A DNA stretch of 64,000 nt from NCBI GenBank assembly GCA_034670405.1, contig JAXDDX010000117.1, positions 620,001 to 684,000 of the forward strand, in the 5' to 3' direction. The position numbers and the translations under genes are program-made. Position 1 is the stretch's first letter, and every line of letters starts with the position of its first letter. Below are positions 10,360-22,133 of the stretch, piece by piece. The notes below the pieces were generated by a model, which worked only from the letters and a program-made list of their open reading frames with translations, searched no databases and was not told the origin of the DNA. The stretch is from Hoplostethus atlanticus. Its lineage: Eukaryota; Chordata; Actinopteri; Trachichthyiformes; Trachichthyidae.

Positions 10360-11793
10360 GGCCGGACTCACACTAGAGGATAATTGGGCCGATTTATCCC
10401 CGATTCGGCAATCGGCGGAGTGATCTTGTTCGGCACCGATGTTCGGCACCGATTATCTGATAATGTGAGCGGTTTACAGATCCAATCTTAACATCCAGAT
10501 CCGCTCGGGGACGCATCGGGGCCGCCCCGATAATATCAAACGTGTTTGATATCTAGGATTTCAAATCGGGATGATTACGTCACTGCTTTCCGCGCGGGAC
10601 CACAATAGCCAATGAGAGAGACAATCTACAAGGACACGGAAGTGAATGAAGAAACAACAACAAACTGTTGTACTGGTGCGTTGGACAGCTGAGATGGAGG
10701 AAAGGCTTGTCGATATGTGGCAAGAACACGACTGCCTATATAATGTGTCTTCCAAGCACGGGCGCCGGATTAATTTCAGAAGTGCGGGGGCCAAAAAGAG
10801 TGTATGTGTGACTGTATGTGTAGCGGTAGATAGACCGGAGACTCGCACTAAACTTCTGCGGAGTAACTATAGCTTGCTTGCACCACAGGCTGGTGGACGC
10901 CGTCATCTCCACATTTGGAGAAAGTTACAAACTGTTTGACAGCAGCAAAGAATTAACTGCTCTCTATTTTTGTACCAATCTGCATTAAAGTACCTTTCTC
11001 TTTGGCCAAACGATCTAGCGGTCTCCTTTTTGTCTACAATTAGCTGTGCAGCTTTATCCGTCTCTATGTTCCGACAACAACCCTCCAGCCAGCGCTAGCC
11101 TGTTTTGGTTCAATGCCGGCGGTTTGACAGTCTCAGCGGGCACAGGGTTGCCGCTGCGCTGGTCCTATGGTTGGAGGGCCAGGCTCCAACGGAGTTGTGG
11201 ACGTCAGGGATGTAACATTATTAAAGTTCAGTTTTGTTTGACTGTATTTTCCTTTCTGATGCACTGGTTCTTTTGACATGTTTGCAGAAGCATATTTGCA
11301 ATATTGATAGTTAAGGTTAGTTCAGCTAGTTTAACGGCTCACTGTAAACAAGGTAACACACATCACAGCATTGAAACTATTTTATTGGTTGCAATGTACA
11401 CTGTATGCATTTGATTCTGTCCTCTTTGATTGGATTAAAATGTAAATATTCTTCCCGTTTTATGTCTATGCTTTATTTTACCTAATGTGGGCGGGATTCT
11501 TTCTCACTGCAAAGCATAAGTAAAGCAAGTTGCACCGGTTTCACCATGTCAGTCTACATTTTGTTTACATTTACTTCCCCGTGAGATAACGCGAGGCGGT
11601 GCATTCAGGCTCCCTCTGGCACGATAATCTTAGTAATATCCTCTAGTGTGTGATGCACCATTATTTTCAGATCTTGTAGTCTGTGCGTGTTTGAGATTAG
11701 AGAGAAGAACATCTGTGACGATTCTCCTCGTGCGTGATGCAACCCGATTTCAAAATCGGTTAGGATTTTAAAACCTGTGGTGTGAGCCCAGCC
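10360..11793 (+). mobile_element. PIF/Harbinger DNA transposon, non-autonomous
   Basis: Flanked by TTA duplications (10357-10359 and 11794-11796), as expected for Harbinger. Terminal inverted repeats match at 16 of the first 20 bases (ggccggactcacactagagg against ggctgggctcacaccacagg). Inside, the plus-strand frame 10646-10939 begins like a MADF/Myb-type accessory protein (RWTAEMEERLVDMWQEHDCL), then loses similarity. No DDE transposase is present, so movement would need a helper. Confidence 0.75.
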
Positions 11794-11804
11794 TTAGTGG
11801 ACTG

Positions 11805-13038
11805 CAGTGGCGGCTGGCCAATAGAGGGCGCTAGGGCGCCGCCCCACCACTCCCCACATCCTAGACTTCAATGAATAAGACTTAAAAAATTACTTTCTTT
11901 TTTTTTTTTTTAAATGAGCGACGTAAATATTATATAGTTAGTGAGTAGAATGTATAATCTGCAATAAAATGTAGATTAAAATTGTTCTACGTTGTCTAAA
12001 GTTACTGCTAGGTCACGTATTTCCGGCCTGGGGCGCAAAAATCTTTGCCCATTGACTCTCGTTATAAATTGTACATGCGCAGTTCGCTCCTCTCAATACA
12101 AGAGATAGGAGCTTGTATTGCATTCAGCATTTATCTGAATGCTGCTGATTTACACACCACCAACCACTCGTTCGCAGCAGAGAGCGAGGGGCTCGTGGTA
12201 CATCTGACATAAAATGCGCCAGAATGAGACAATATACTCGGTCATTTTCAAGGAGCTGGTTTAATAGGAAGGCTTGGCTAACTGTATGTAGTGACACCAA
12301 TGCTTTATTTTGCTTTCCCTGCATCCTTTTTCAAACGACAGGTCTCAGACCCAGCATGGATTCAGACAGGTTTGAATGATTTAAACCACACATCAGAAAA
12401 ATCAAAAGCAAATGTTTGGGAAAGTAAACATAGCTGCTCAGCTTGATGAAGGCTACAGGACAGGGATCTGTAAGCATAAAGAGGTTGACAAAAACAGGCA
12501 CATCCTGTCAAGTTCTGTGGTGCCATAGAGTCATTGAGAAATGTGCATCTCTCAAGGAGAGAAGGGCAACATTTATGTACAAAAAGTTTAAGCCACAAGG
12601 TGGCAAAGTCATATGGCTTTGAGCCAGTTCACTCAGCGTTTTGATGGCACTGGGTATTTCAAATGTAATACCATATTAATTTATTTTTTTCTTAAATGTT
12701 ATTTTCTATTAGGTCTTACTGTGTTCAGAATTTTCTGCCATTGTCTCAGGGTTTTGTGTTGTCAGATTTCTGTTGCACTTATCGAGGCACTTTTCGGTTA
12801 CTTTAGTCTTTCACCATTACATATTGTAGTATAAAAGATAATTATTATAAAGAATTTGCACTAATTGAAGTACCTTAACTTACCTTAAGCACGTTTCATT
12901 ACAACAAATGTTCATTCAGCTCAGCAAATACAAATAAAGGCCTTTTCATTTATTTAAATACACTGATGATACCTTAGTACATGTTTGTTTGATTTTTGGT
13001 ATAGCCCCCCCTGGAGAAAAATGCACCAGCCGCCACTG
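11805..13038. mobile_element. hAT DNA transposon, internally decayed
   Basis: Starts cagtggcggctgg and ends ccagccgccactg, a 13-bp perfect inverted repeat. It is flanked by a perfect 8-bp duplication gtggactg (11797-11804 and 13039-13046), the hAT signature. The interior (about 12310-12620 plus) resembles fragments of a zinc-finger hAT transposase but has stops in every frame. Non-autonomous. Confidence 0.8.
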
Positions 13039-13624
13039 GTGGACTGCTTCTTTCCTGGATCCGGTACCAGCTGCAGCCAGTTGGGACTGATTGCAGCTGG
13101 GGCCTTTTTAACGTGTGTGTGAATGTGGGTGACGGGACGGAGGCGAGGGCGCGAGCGGCGAACGACGGAGTGGGAGAGCGGGCGTCCAAAGCCGGCGGCG
13201 ACCGGCCGAGCTCCGGAGGTTGCAGTCGGGAGCAGCCTGCAAGGGCTGACCAGTCGGGGTTGGGGTGGGATGCCCCTGGAAGCCTGGCGGACTGGGGCAG
13301 CCTTGGTGCTCCGCGGCTGACCTGCCGGGAGGGAGGAGGTGTGCGCGCCGAGGAGGACGGCGCTCTTCACTGCCGTCAACGCCGGGGAAGACGGCGCCAA
13401 CTGCCGTCAACACCGGGCCGGGTTTATTGTGTGAATAAAACGGCCGGTTGGCCATTTAACTCTCCCCCGCTTATGTCTCTGTCTGTCACGGACCCCGGTT
13501 ATGTGGCACCTTGCCACAACAGCATTCAGTTTTTGCAGAACTTCAGTACATTAAAACATACTGCTTTGTGGTGATCTACTTCAAATTTTGATTCACTGGC
13601 AGATTACTGTATCAGCTGTGCAAT

Positions 13625-13696
13625 GGATCCATGGTGTAATGGTTATTGCTTTGGACTCTGAATCCTGTAACTGGAGTTCAAATGTTAGTGGGACTT
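13625..13696 (+). pseudogene. tRNA-Gln (CUG) pseudogene
   Basis: A 72-nt match in order to tRNA-Gln: ggatccatggtgtaatggtt, anticodon loop ctctgaa (CUG), then gagttcaaat and a gtgggact end. The T stem and anticodon stem have several mismatches. Confidence 0.6.
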
Positions 13697-14653
13697 TCTT
13701 AGCGTGTGCAGTTGGTTGCTTAGTGGGGCCACTTTCAAGTCGGCTTAATGGAAAATACCACCCACACTTGCCATTCCTACTGTTTATATTTATATTTTGA
13801 ATGTACTGTGTATTCATGCCCTTTTAATTATACGCAATTGCACAATTTGTCCTACACTTTTGTTTATATTATATATTATTATATTAATATATTCATGATT
13901 TATTTTTTATTCTACTGTGTTATTATCCTACTTTCTTAAATTTGATTCTAATGTTTTTTGTACTGTAGGTAGGGCTTGTAAGTAAGCAGTTCACTGTATG
14001 GAACACACCTGGGGGGTGTTTCACAAAGCGAGCTTACCACCTTATCCAGGCTTATTTCACTTAGTCTGGCTCATTTTCAGATTTATTCAGTTCCACAAAG
14101 CAAGCTCAACATAGTCCAAGCTGAGTTGCTCTGGCAACTTATGCTTCAAAACTAGCTTGGCCCGAGGCAGGCTAGTTATCAAGCTAAACCACAGTTGAAG
14201 CTTAATTGGTATTCCTGTAACACTGATCAACACTATTACCCTATACCCTACACTTTCAGACATAAAGTGTAACGTTTATAGAAAATAAAAAATATATAAT
14301 GATGTAGGCTGTATCGGGGATACAGTCATGGTTCAGAGCGTTGTTAGGCAACCCCATTTAACCATGAGTGTCCAGCAAGACCTCAAGTGCCGTATTGCTT
14401 TTAGAAAACGGTTACAACTTATAGAAATAAATATTTGATGACACAGTATTATTTTATTTTCTAAATTATTTTTAATTAACAAATTCATTGAAATAAAGTA
14501 TCTTGTGAATATATGTCAAAATGTTTACACGGTTGCTAGGAGATGCATTAATTGTTACTGTATGGGATTTACAGTGTAGAACACACTTTCAGCCAATCAA
14601 TTTCCAGGATGGAAACAACCCATTTCATAAAAATATAATAAAAATAATGTCCA
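13697..14653. other. Non-coding stretch with a possible Harbinger left end
   Basis: AT-rich. From about 14012, ggggggtgtttcacaaagcg followed by agcttaccaccttatccagg resembles the terminal region of a fish Harbinger element. No matching right end was seen. No gene. Confidence 0.35.
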
Positions 14654-14726
14654 TTCTGGACAGCTCAGTCAGTAGAGCATAAGACTCTCAGTCTTACGGT
14701 TGTGGGTTTGATCCCCACATTGTGTC
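14654..14726 (+). pseudogene. tRNA-Lys-like pseudogene with CUC anticodon
   Basis: The D arm (gctcagtcagtagagc), anticodon stem (taaga/tctta) and T arm (gtggg-tttgatc-cccac) pair well, following tRNA-Lys. The loop is ctctcag, giving CUC where Lys would have CUU. The acceptor arm hardly pairs. Probably a dead tRNA or a tRNA-derived repeat. Confidence 0.55.
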
Positions 14727-15240
14727 AAGTACTGTACAATGACTGTAATGTAATAAGATGAAACCTTATGTACAGCCTTTACTACATAATTTATGGCGAT
14801 AGATAGTCTAATATTTAACAGCAGAATTGCAAAAAACAAAATATAAAATATATTGTAGACTATTCTATCAAGTCCATATAGCTTGAAAGAAGCATAAATG
14901 GGATTAAAGTACTTTAGGTATTTTGTAGAACATTTTTTAGAAAGGAGAATAATTAATAGTTAATTTTGAGGAGTGTTTTGAGAGTTCTAGTTCCAATTTA
15001 GTGTTCTATTCTGGAACTGTCCCATTTATAACCCTGTATGATGTCATCAATTAGAACGTTAGAATACATTAGAAAGCATTTTAGAATGATCACACTGGGG
15101 TGACCTCAAAAAGGTTAAACTACTAGGTTATATTCCAATTTGTGCTTCTAACCCAGTCTAAAGAGTACCTGATTTATATAGTAGTTATATATATTTATTA
15201 TATATATATTATTATAATATATATATATATAGTTTATATA
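14727..15240. other. AT-rich spacer
   Basis: No gene seen. A tatata-rich block lies at 15176-15240. Confidence 0.4.
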
Positions 15241-15570
15241 ACGCCGAGGAAGACCCATGTCTCATCCTATGTCCATCATGGCCTGCCCATTCATAGATGA
15301 GGTTGTGGTCGTGGATGAGGGATTGTACGCAGGGCTTTCCAAAGAGAAAGAACTTTCAGGGACAGATCAGACCCGCTGGTTTACCCAGACCAACATGTGT
15401 TTGAACGTTATAGGTTCTCAGGTGAAAGCATTCATTAGTTCTGCAGATTACTAATGCCACATATAAAAAACAGCACACACCACAGTAAAGCTCTCACAGT
15501 CCTACAGATTGTATGCATTGCAAGTGGTACATTTACAGTCTTGAGGCTTCATACATGGCATGGTTTCATG
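15241..15570 (+). pseudogene. Harbinger (HARBI1-like) transposase N-terminal fragment
   Basis: From 15257 the frame reads MSHPMSIMACPFIDEVVVVD. After a frameshift it continues RERTFRDRSDPLVYPDQHVF, then ERYRFSGESIH and a stop. A third segment (15451-15525) gives LPHIKNSTHHSKALTVLQIV. This order matches the N-terminal region of nuclease-type PIF/Harbinger transposases in fish. The catalytic domain is absent. At least one frameshift and one nonsense codon make it a pseudogene. Confidence 0.65.
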
Positions 15571-15807
15571 TATAATATTTTTAGCACAGCTTTTATACAC
15601 ACACACACACACTTCGACCAAATTGCACAACTGTAAATTGCACTAAGTTATTATTTCTTATTATTTTTGGTATGTTTTTTGTATTTTTTATACAACCTTT
15701 ATCCTCACATTTGTTTATTGTATAGTGATGTGTGCCTCTCTCTTGCTTTGTTCTGCTGCATAACTGCAATTTCCCCTCGGAGACAATAAAGAGCCATCTA
15801 TCTATCT

Positions 15808-15828
15808 ATCTATCTACTCCCCTGTCTG
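15808..15828. repeat. (CTAT)n microsatellite
   Basis: About five tandem copies of the tetranucleotide just after an aataaag polyadenylation-like word. Confidence 0.8.
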
Positions 15829-15899
15829 TGCATCCACATGGCTGTTTTTACATCAACAGACTGGCCTCTATCAGATACCATAGTTTTTGAAGTGTCTTA

Positions 15900-16420
15900 C
15901 CAAGTCAGTCTATCACCCTCAGCTTGTACAGAAAGCAGCAGCTAGGATTGTAACCGGTGCTAAACGAAGAGACAATATTTCTATTACATTACTCTATTTT
16001 AGCATAGTTTGTCAGTCAGTTTTAGAATTAATTTCAAGATGGGGTCTGGCCCCCATTGCCGACCTTTTAACCCCTTATGAACATGACCTGAGGCAAATAT
16101 TTGCAAAATCTCCCCAAATTCACCTCAGCTGTTTAGTCAGACCGATCATCTGAGAACCAACAACACGAGAGGTCTTAGTAGACTTAAACTGGCATTAGCT
16201 AGCTATCTCTAAAACTAAAGTGAAGCTGACAAATGACGTTAAGTGTAACAAGGGCTAGGCTACAGCTATGGAGACAGATTTGTATTACCAGTCGAAAGGA
16301 GATTTCTCTCCCAGCAACAAATATTCTGTAACTTTACTTTCGCTATCAGTTGTGTTTTGGTTATATTTATTTTTCACATATTAAAGTTGACTTAATCTTA
16401 AATGTATTCTGAGGTTTTCT
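15900..16420 (+). pseudogene. LINE reverse-transcriptase C-terminal fragment
   Basis: The plus-strand frame encodes QLVQKAAARIVTGAKRRDNI and later LAPIADLLTPYEHDLRQ, the conserved post-polymerase region of L2/CR1-type LINEs, with decayed sequence between and after. It is the same domain as the minus-strand fragment near 8 kb but a different, more diverged copy. The polymerase core is absent. Confidence 0.6.
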
Positions 16421-17290
16421 GGGGTATTATAAGCCTGAGGCATATTCCCTAGCACTGATTTTCTAACTTTGAGGTGAATTTTTTTTTAGTTTTTTTTTTA
16501 ATAAAAACTTTCTTTCTAACTCCCTTTCTTGCAAGTATTGCAGGGATTTGTTGATTCGTCGGATTTTAAGAGTAGAAAGAATAAGGACATAGAGCAGAGG
16601 GTGAAATTAGAGGGTGTAAAAGGAGATGGCATCTCATTTTTTAACACAAAATATGTTTCATACATTTCCCGTTTGCAATGGATTTTAGGGTAAATGTGAG
16701 GGAAAATGTCAGTTTGCCTGTCATCTATCTCCAATGTTAAATTCAGCAAGACATCACCCACCGCAGTGGCACGGTGGCACAATGTTTCATCCATCCTATT
16801 ACAATCCATCCTACCTGGATATTCTCTACCTCTCTGAAGTGAGTTCACTAATGAACTTTGTTTTGGTTGCACAGCTACTAGGTCATCTCCCTCCTCCTTT
16901 CTGTTTTGTTGGAGTTCTATGTGTTCTCTGTCGTGATTAACTCTGAAATGTTTGAATACATTTCACAGCTTTCCTTGCAAACATCCCAGTTGTCGACATT
17001 TTCGTTCAGCCCTGGTTTCAGGGGGATGCAGTCTAAAGGTTTGTGGTGGTGTGTCTGTGTGTATGCCACCAGGGGAGGCCAGTGCAGGCAGAGTGAAGAT
17101 GATGTACACACAACATTGTTCTATCAACAATGTTTAGTATCAATCCTATGATATCAATCCTATTTCTATTTAAATCGATACTTTATAAAAGTACCGCTAT
17201 ATTGATGCTTTTGGAATCCATCCACCCATTACTTCCAACTAGGTTAAGCTGATAGACATAATTTATCGATTCTCAATCAATTACGACAAT
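16421..17290. other. Non-coding stretch
   Basis: No recognisable domain. Overlapping frames on both strands (16516-16872, 16906-17151) have no motif I can identify. Confidence 0.3.
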
Positions 17291-17294
17291 TAAG

Positions 17295-18085
17295 ATGTTT
17301 TTAAAGATACAGAATATGATCAGAACAAAAGCACATAGAAACAGAGTAACAGGTTGAAGAGGACTGGAAGCATTTAACAGTAATCTGCCTCAGGTAGCCT
17401 AACCTGGCCAGCACCACCAGGCGCTCTAAGAAGACAAGGAAAAACTCCCATGGGGTCAGTTTGCTGAGGGCAAGAATCAAGAGCCGTAAATTTGTCAACA
17501 ACAACTGTTACAGGTGCATTGTACGCATCTCGCAGGATGAGGGCTTGATTTTGGAATTGTGAGCAAGGTTAAAGTCGGAATTAACGATAGGTGCAATACC
17601 CCCACCTTTTTTGGATTTGCGAGCCACACGAGACCTGGTGTAGTTAGATGGAGAGGCCTCATTTAACGGTAAAAAGTCATTTGTTTTTAGACATCATATA
17701 ACATCAATCCTATGCTTAAGATTGCTCAACAAGGCCTTATTTGAAAGTGATGTAGTATTTATGAAACCTAGTCTCAGGCGCTCGATACCTCAGATTGCTT
17801 AATCCTGGTGTCATTTGTGCCGACGTGTACTATAATGTCGCTATCACCCTGGTGACCTATACGGCCCTATTGCTAGCCCTACAGTTCGTCAGGACTCTGA
17901 GATTAGCCTCAATGTTGGGTGTTCTGTCCCCCAGGATACAGTGAATCACAGCTTGCCTAGCTAACCTGATGTTTTGGGTGATGGAGTCTCCTATAACTAG
18001 GGTAACGTTATGCGGTTCGCCATATGCCCGGGGAGGGGAGGGTGTTCGAAACCCCAACTGAAACCCCAACTGCTCCAATGGAGCT
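17295..18085 (-). pseudogene. Decayed LINE: esterase-like (ORF1) and endonuclease fragments
   Basis: On the minus strand, 18078-17857 contains NVTLVIGDSITQNIRLA and, after a frame change, DIIVHVGTNDTRIKQSE. These are the GDS and GTND blocks of the SGNH-esterase-like ORF1 domain of some CR1/L2-type LINEs. Further on, about 17700-17520 encodes NEASPSNYTRSRVARKSKKG and GGIAPI, resembling the exonuclease-endonuclease-phosphatase domain. Many frameshifts. A large internal deletion joins the two parts. Confidence 0.5.
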
Positions 18086-18486
18086 GCTCAGTGGCCACCA
18101 GTAGAAGACGCAGTGTCGCAGGGTGTTGGTGGAAAAGAGTATGGAGCTCTGTCAAATTTACCTTGAGAAATAAAGGTTAAAATAGTTTAACAAAGCGTGT
18201 ATTGTGTGTCCACCTTTAGCTTAATCCTAGCCTGTTTCTGTCTTGCCAACTCATCATCTGGCAAACATAGATCTGGCCGGAATGTGTAACCTGTAAAATG
18301 GATGTGTTAGGATGCTAATTGTCGTTTTTCCACTGCAGGAACTATCCAGGAACTTAGTACTATTGGTTCCAGGAACTTCCACCAGGAACTAGCCCCGAAA
18401 AGGGTCCTCTTTTCAAGGTTCAGGTTCCTGTGGTCAAAAAACGTTTATTATCTAAAGGCTGCATCCATGTTAGGGATAACACATCT
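18086..18486. other. Spacer with a partial repeat
   Basis: No gene. Around 18325-18440, ttttccactgcaggaacta followed by several ccaggaact words resembles the end of a DNA-transposon family. Boundaries were not found. Confidence 0.3.
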
Positions 18487-19489
18487 TGGGCTCTATTTTT
18501 GTACATGCACACAATTTCACAATTTCCGTCATCAGTTTGGTAATTGGGTGGATAGGCTGGGAGGGGCAGGGTGGTGCAGGGTGGGGAGTGTCAATAACAA
18601 CCAGTTGGGTGCAGCGGTATTTTGGTGTCAGTTTGGGGGTGAAGTATGGGATTAAATCTCTATAAAAGTCAACCACAAATGTCACAAGACTTGTAGTTTT
18701 ATTTTGCTACCTGTACGTGTATATTAACATTCGCAAATGTGTAAAAATTGAGTTGCAAAAATATATCGATATTATAATAAATGTGTAAAAAAGATTTGTA
18801 GTTGAACACACAGCAAATTTCTTCTTTCTTGGGTCACAGCCTATAGGATATACAGAGTATGCCGGTGGATCTCTAATATTGCGTTGTCTGAGGAGGAGTG
18901 CTGTGCAGTGCGCTCCTTGTGTGCTGTAGGTGAAGCTACTCTTTAATTCATGGGGTATACATATAAATGGTAAATATTTGATTTTGACATGGCAATGTCC
19001 TCCGCTGGCATGAGGGACTGACTCGTAGATGGTTCCCCTTCCGTGGCTGATGCTTCCCACCGGGATGCAGCCGTTTTTTTAGCTCTTCGCCTTACATCAA
19101 TGAACCTCTTCTTACACTGGGCAGCAGTTCTCAATGAACCACCTCTTAGCCGATTTTACATCATCAGCCCTTGAGGGGCCTATTTGACTCTGCACCTCGG
19201 CACAGCCATCAAGAAATTGTCAATGCGCCATTGTGCAAGCGCACTACTTTTAAAGGGAATGAAATGAGCTGATTTGATTGGCCAGAATTGAAGCCAGTCC
19301 TCACTACACCGAATAATAATGTATTTCTCTTAAATCCAACCTATTTGACCACTGTGCCACAGTTGCGCCTTGCGCCTCTGATCACCAAAATACCAAAATA
19401 GACTGGACACCCCCACTTGCGCCATACGCCATAGACTTTAGACCTTCGCCTTGTGCTGCGCCTTGATTCACGAAAATAGACCCCCTTGT
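18487..19489 (-). mobile_element. Harbinger-like element with a Myb/SANT-like fragment
   Basis: The ends look like imperfect inverted repeats: gggctctatttttgtacat at the left, and gggggtctattttcgtgaat when the right end is reverse-complemented. The minus-strand frame 19134-18943 reads AAQCKKRFIDVRRRAKKTAA and, further on, SLMPAEDIA, like the Myb/SANT-like DNA-binding accessory protein of fish Harbingers. No transposase seen. Target duplication unclear. Confidence 0.5.
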
Positions 19490-19810
19490 GTTACTTTTCA
19501 ACACAACATGTGTTACAGATATGCTAGCAACGTGTGTTGACAGAGCATGTGCTGTTTACACAAATGCTGGATGTTGGTGTCTCCCTAACTAGACACAAGG
19601 TGTTGAAAATGGAAAAATGATGTGTGCTTAATAAGGAAGAACCTCATCACTTAAAAAAAAAAATGCTGTCTGTGTATCAGGAAATGGTTTGCAGACCAAC
19701 TGCTCTCTTGGTGTTAGTTCCCCTTTTAGTCTGACTCTGTGGTTACTAAAGGGGCTAAGCTGCTGGGCAGAAGTGACACAGGTTTTGTGCGATTTAGATT
19801 TTGTACAATG

Positions 19811-19838
19811 CTGTGTGTGTGTGTGTGTGTGTGTGTGT
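19811..19838. repeat. (TG)n microsatellite
   Basis: Uninterrupted tg dinucleotides. They create spurious frames on both strands (19689-20102 plus, 19726-20070 minus). Confidence 0.9.
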
Positions 19839-19919
19839 ATTGAGGAGCCGGACAAAGCCATATTCCTGTTAGCGGGGAAGACAGCATCTTACCCCCTTCA
19901 GACCAAACCAACCACCTGC

Positions 19920-19957
19920 AGTGTGTGTGTGTGTGTGTATGTGTGTGTGTGTGTGTC
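19920..19957. repeat. (TG)n microsatellite
   Basis: A second tg run with one interruption (gtatgtgt), 80 bp after the first. Confidence 0.9.
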
Positions 19958-21101
19958 ATGGGCACCATGCTGTGAGATATTTCACTGCACTTACTGCTGG
20001 TCTGCTGCAAATTATCTTGGTAATACAGCCCCTGAGCCAGTGCAGTGCTCAATGTTTGGGTTTGAGTCAAAGCCTTGTATCTATTTAAACATTTTTAATT
20101 AAACATATTTTTTACTTGTTAGAATTAGATTATGACACCAAGCAGTATTACCCATAACCCTGCTTACTTGCTGCAATTGTTTGTTGCAAGGCAACATTAG
20201 CTTATTGGTGTTTTATATTAAGAACTATTAGTGCATTGATAAGTTCAAATGGAATAATTCTTTACCACAGTCATCAAGAGTAAAACACTTTCCTCTGTAC
20301 ATTGATGTATCAAACTGCATCATGGTTTATAGCACTTGAGAAAAACATTTTTCTACAGGAAATAAAAGCTCTATTATTGTGAAAATCTTTGATTCTTCAG
20401 ATCTTAGCTACAAATGTTCACACAACATCACAAAACACAAAACTCTTCATGTAATAAAGGAAGAACAATGGCCCATGCAGCATTCATTTGGAATTGCTTT
20501 GTAGAGATAAAACCATCATGCATGTTCACTTCTCGTGTACTTATCTCACTATGTTGTCTAGAGCAGCTCATAGATAGACCTAATAGTTTATAATAATTCA
20601 TAAGTAAAAGATTGATGTTGTCCATTAGAGGCCTAATAGTTTCCATATAGATGTTAACATTACTTGCTAATAGCGGGAATGGCAGGTTTATTTTCCATAC
20701 ACCAGCAACGAGGCAAAATGAAACCTGTTGTGAAAAGGAAATGGACATAGTCAAGTTATTATTTTTGTTTATTTATTTATGTTGTTTTAAAACATTTATT
20801 TGAAAAATGAAAAGAACATACAGATAAATTACAAACAAAATACAAACATTCTGGATGGCATAGTTGCTTTTTGTTTTCATGATTTATCAAAAATGTATAC
20901 TTTTTTTTTACTCAGTTGATACTTCTCACTCAAGAATACATTATTTAGAACTGATACAAATCAAAATGTTTCGATCTTTGAGAAATGCTCATAGGAAATT
21001 GAAATATATCTGAATATCTTGTTCACACCATTTGCTAACGTTTTCTCAAATTGTTGTGACATCATATATTTCATTCAAATATTAACCCATGTATGCTCCT
21101 A
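19958..21101. other. AT-rich non-coding spacer
   Basis: No coding motif. The minus-strand frame 20428-20754 is unrecognised and probably chance. Confidence 0.35.
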
Positions 21102-21529
21102 CAGTTTTTTACGATTGCTTTGACTCATTTTGCACAGCAGAATTTCAATCTACAAAACTCAAAATTCAAAGTGCCAAACTGACTTTCAAAATTCATTCTC
21201 TAAGACACTACATCCTATGCTGACATACAAAGTGCCAAACTGAATACAAAGTGCCAAACTCTAAATCATATGCTCCATCCTCAGAATACAGCCACCTAAT
21301 ATTACAACAATGTTGCAATGCTTATTACTAGACTCATTGGATAGACAAATGTGCATTGTATCCTATGCTGATACAATGATTGTGTCAATGCAATATTTAT
21401 ATATTCACAGTATTGTATTACAATATGGCAACAGTCTTTATACTGTATGTACAATATAATTGCAACCTATTTTGGGACAAAAAAAAAACCTTCATTTGAA
21501 TATGTAACATGGCCTCATGAAGCCAAACA

Positions 21530-22133
21530 AAGGGCTGACAGACACTGGTTTTATTTGGTAAAACGTGGAAGGTGGGATGGATCTTCATGGACCTGGGTCA
21601 TTTCAGTTTACAGAGGGGTTGATGATGCTGGCGATTTCGTAAGGGCCAATGAAACGGGGGGAACGTTTTTTGGAGGCGGCCCTGAGCGGGATGTCCCTAG
21701 AGGAAAGCCAAACCTTCTGTCCTGGTTGGTAGTCCGGAGCTGGGATCCGGTGGCAGTCAGCCAGGCGTTGGTTGCAGTCAGCGGTGCGGAGTAGAGCGGA
21801 GCGTGTCTCCCTCCAGATCCGACGGCAACGGCGAAGGTGGGCCTGGACCGACGGCACAGCGATCTCCTCCTCCTGGGCTGAAAACAGGGGAGGTTGATAG
21901 CCCAAGGAGGCTTCGAATGGCGACATCCCCGTTGCTGCACTGGTCAGGGAGTTGTGGGCGTACTCCACCCAAGGTAACTGGGAGCTCCAGGAGGTGGGGT
22001 TGCGGGCGGCAACACAACGGAGAGCAGACTCGAGATCTTGATTTGCCCGTTCCGTTTGGCCATTAGTTTGGGGATGAAAACCAGAGGAGAGACTCACCGA
22101 GGCTCCCAGGGCTTGGCAGAAGGACCTCCACAC
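21530..22133 (-). pseudogene. gypsy integrase C-terminal part
   Basis: The frame 22133-21603 includes the third catalytic block [19 protein letters not shown], the [15 protein letters not shown] segment, and a chromodomain-like tail [18 protein letters not shown] stop follows at once, and the next homologous block (KIHPTFHV) is in another frame. It follows the RNase H/integrase frame after a frameshift near 22140. Confidence 0.8.

Larger units (their letters stand above)
10299..13518 (+). mobile_element. Solo LTR (541 bp net) interrupted by a Harbinger and a hAT element
   Basis: Starts tgtggcgg, ends ttgccaca, so the termini are the six-base inverted repeat TGTGGC/GCCACA. It is flanked by a perfect 5-bp duplication acagc (10294-10298 and 13519-13523). 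Removing the two nested DNA transposons and their duplications leaves 541 bp with an aataaa polyadenylation signal at 13434. No internal retroelement sequence remains, so it is a solo LTR produced by LTR-LTR recombination. Orientation is inferred from aataaa near the right end. The GC-rich frames over 13113-13574 are LTR sequence, not genes. Confidence 0.8.

Noticed and set aside
13113..13574. GC-rich 153-codon frame plus overlapping minus-strand frames
   Set aside because: Lies inside the solo LTR with defined ends and duplications; no domain, and open in several frames because of composition.
19689..20102. 137-codon frame with Cys/Val repeats and its minus-strand partner
   Set aside because: Created by tg microsatellites; no other motif.
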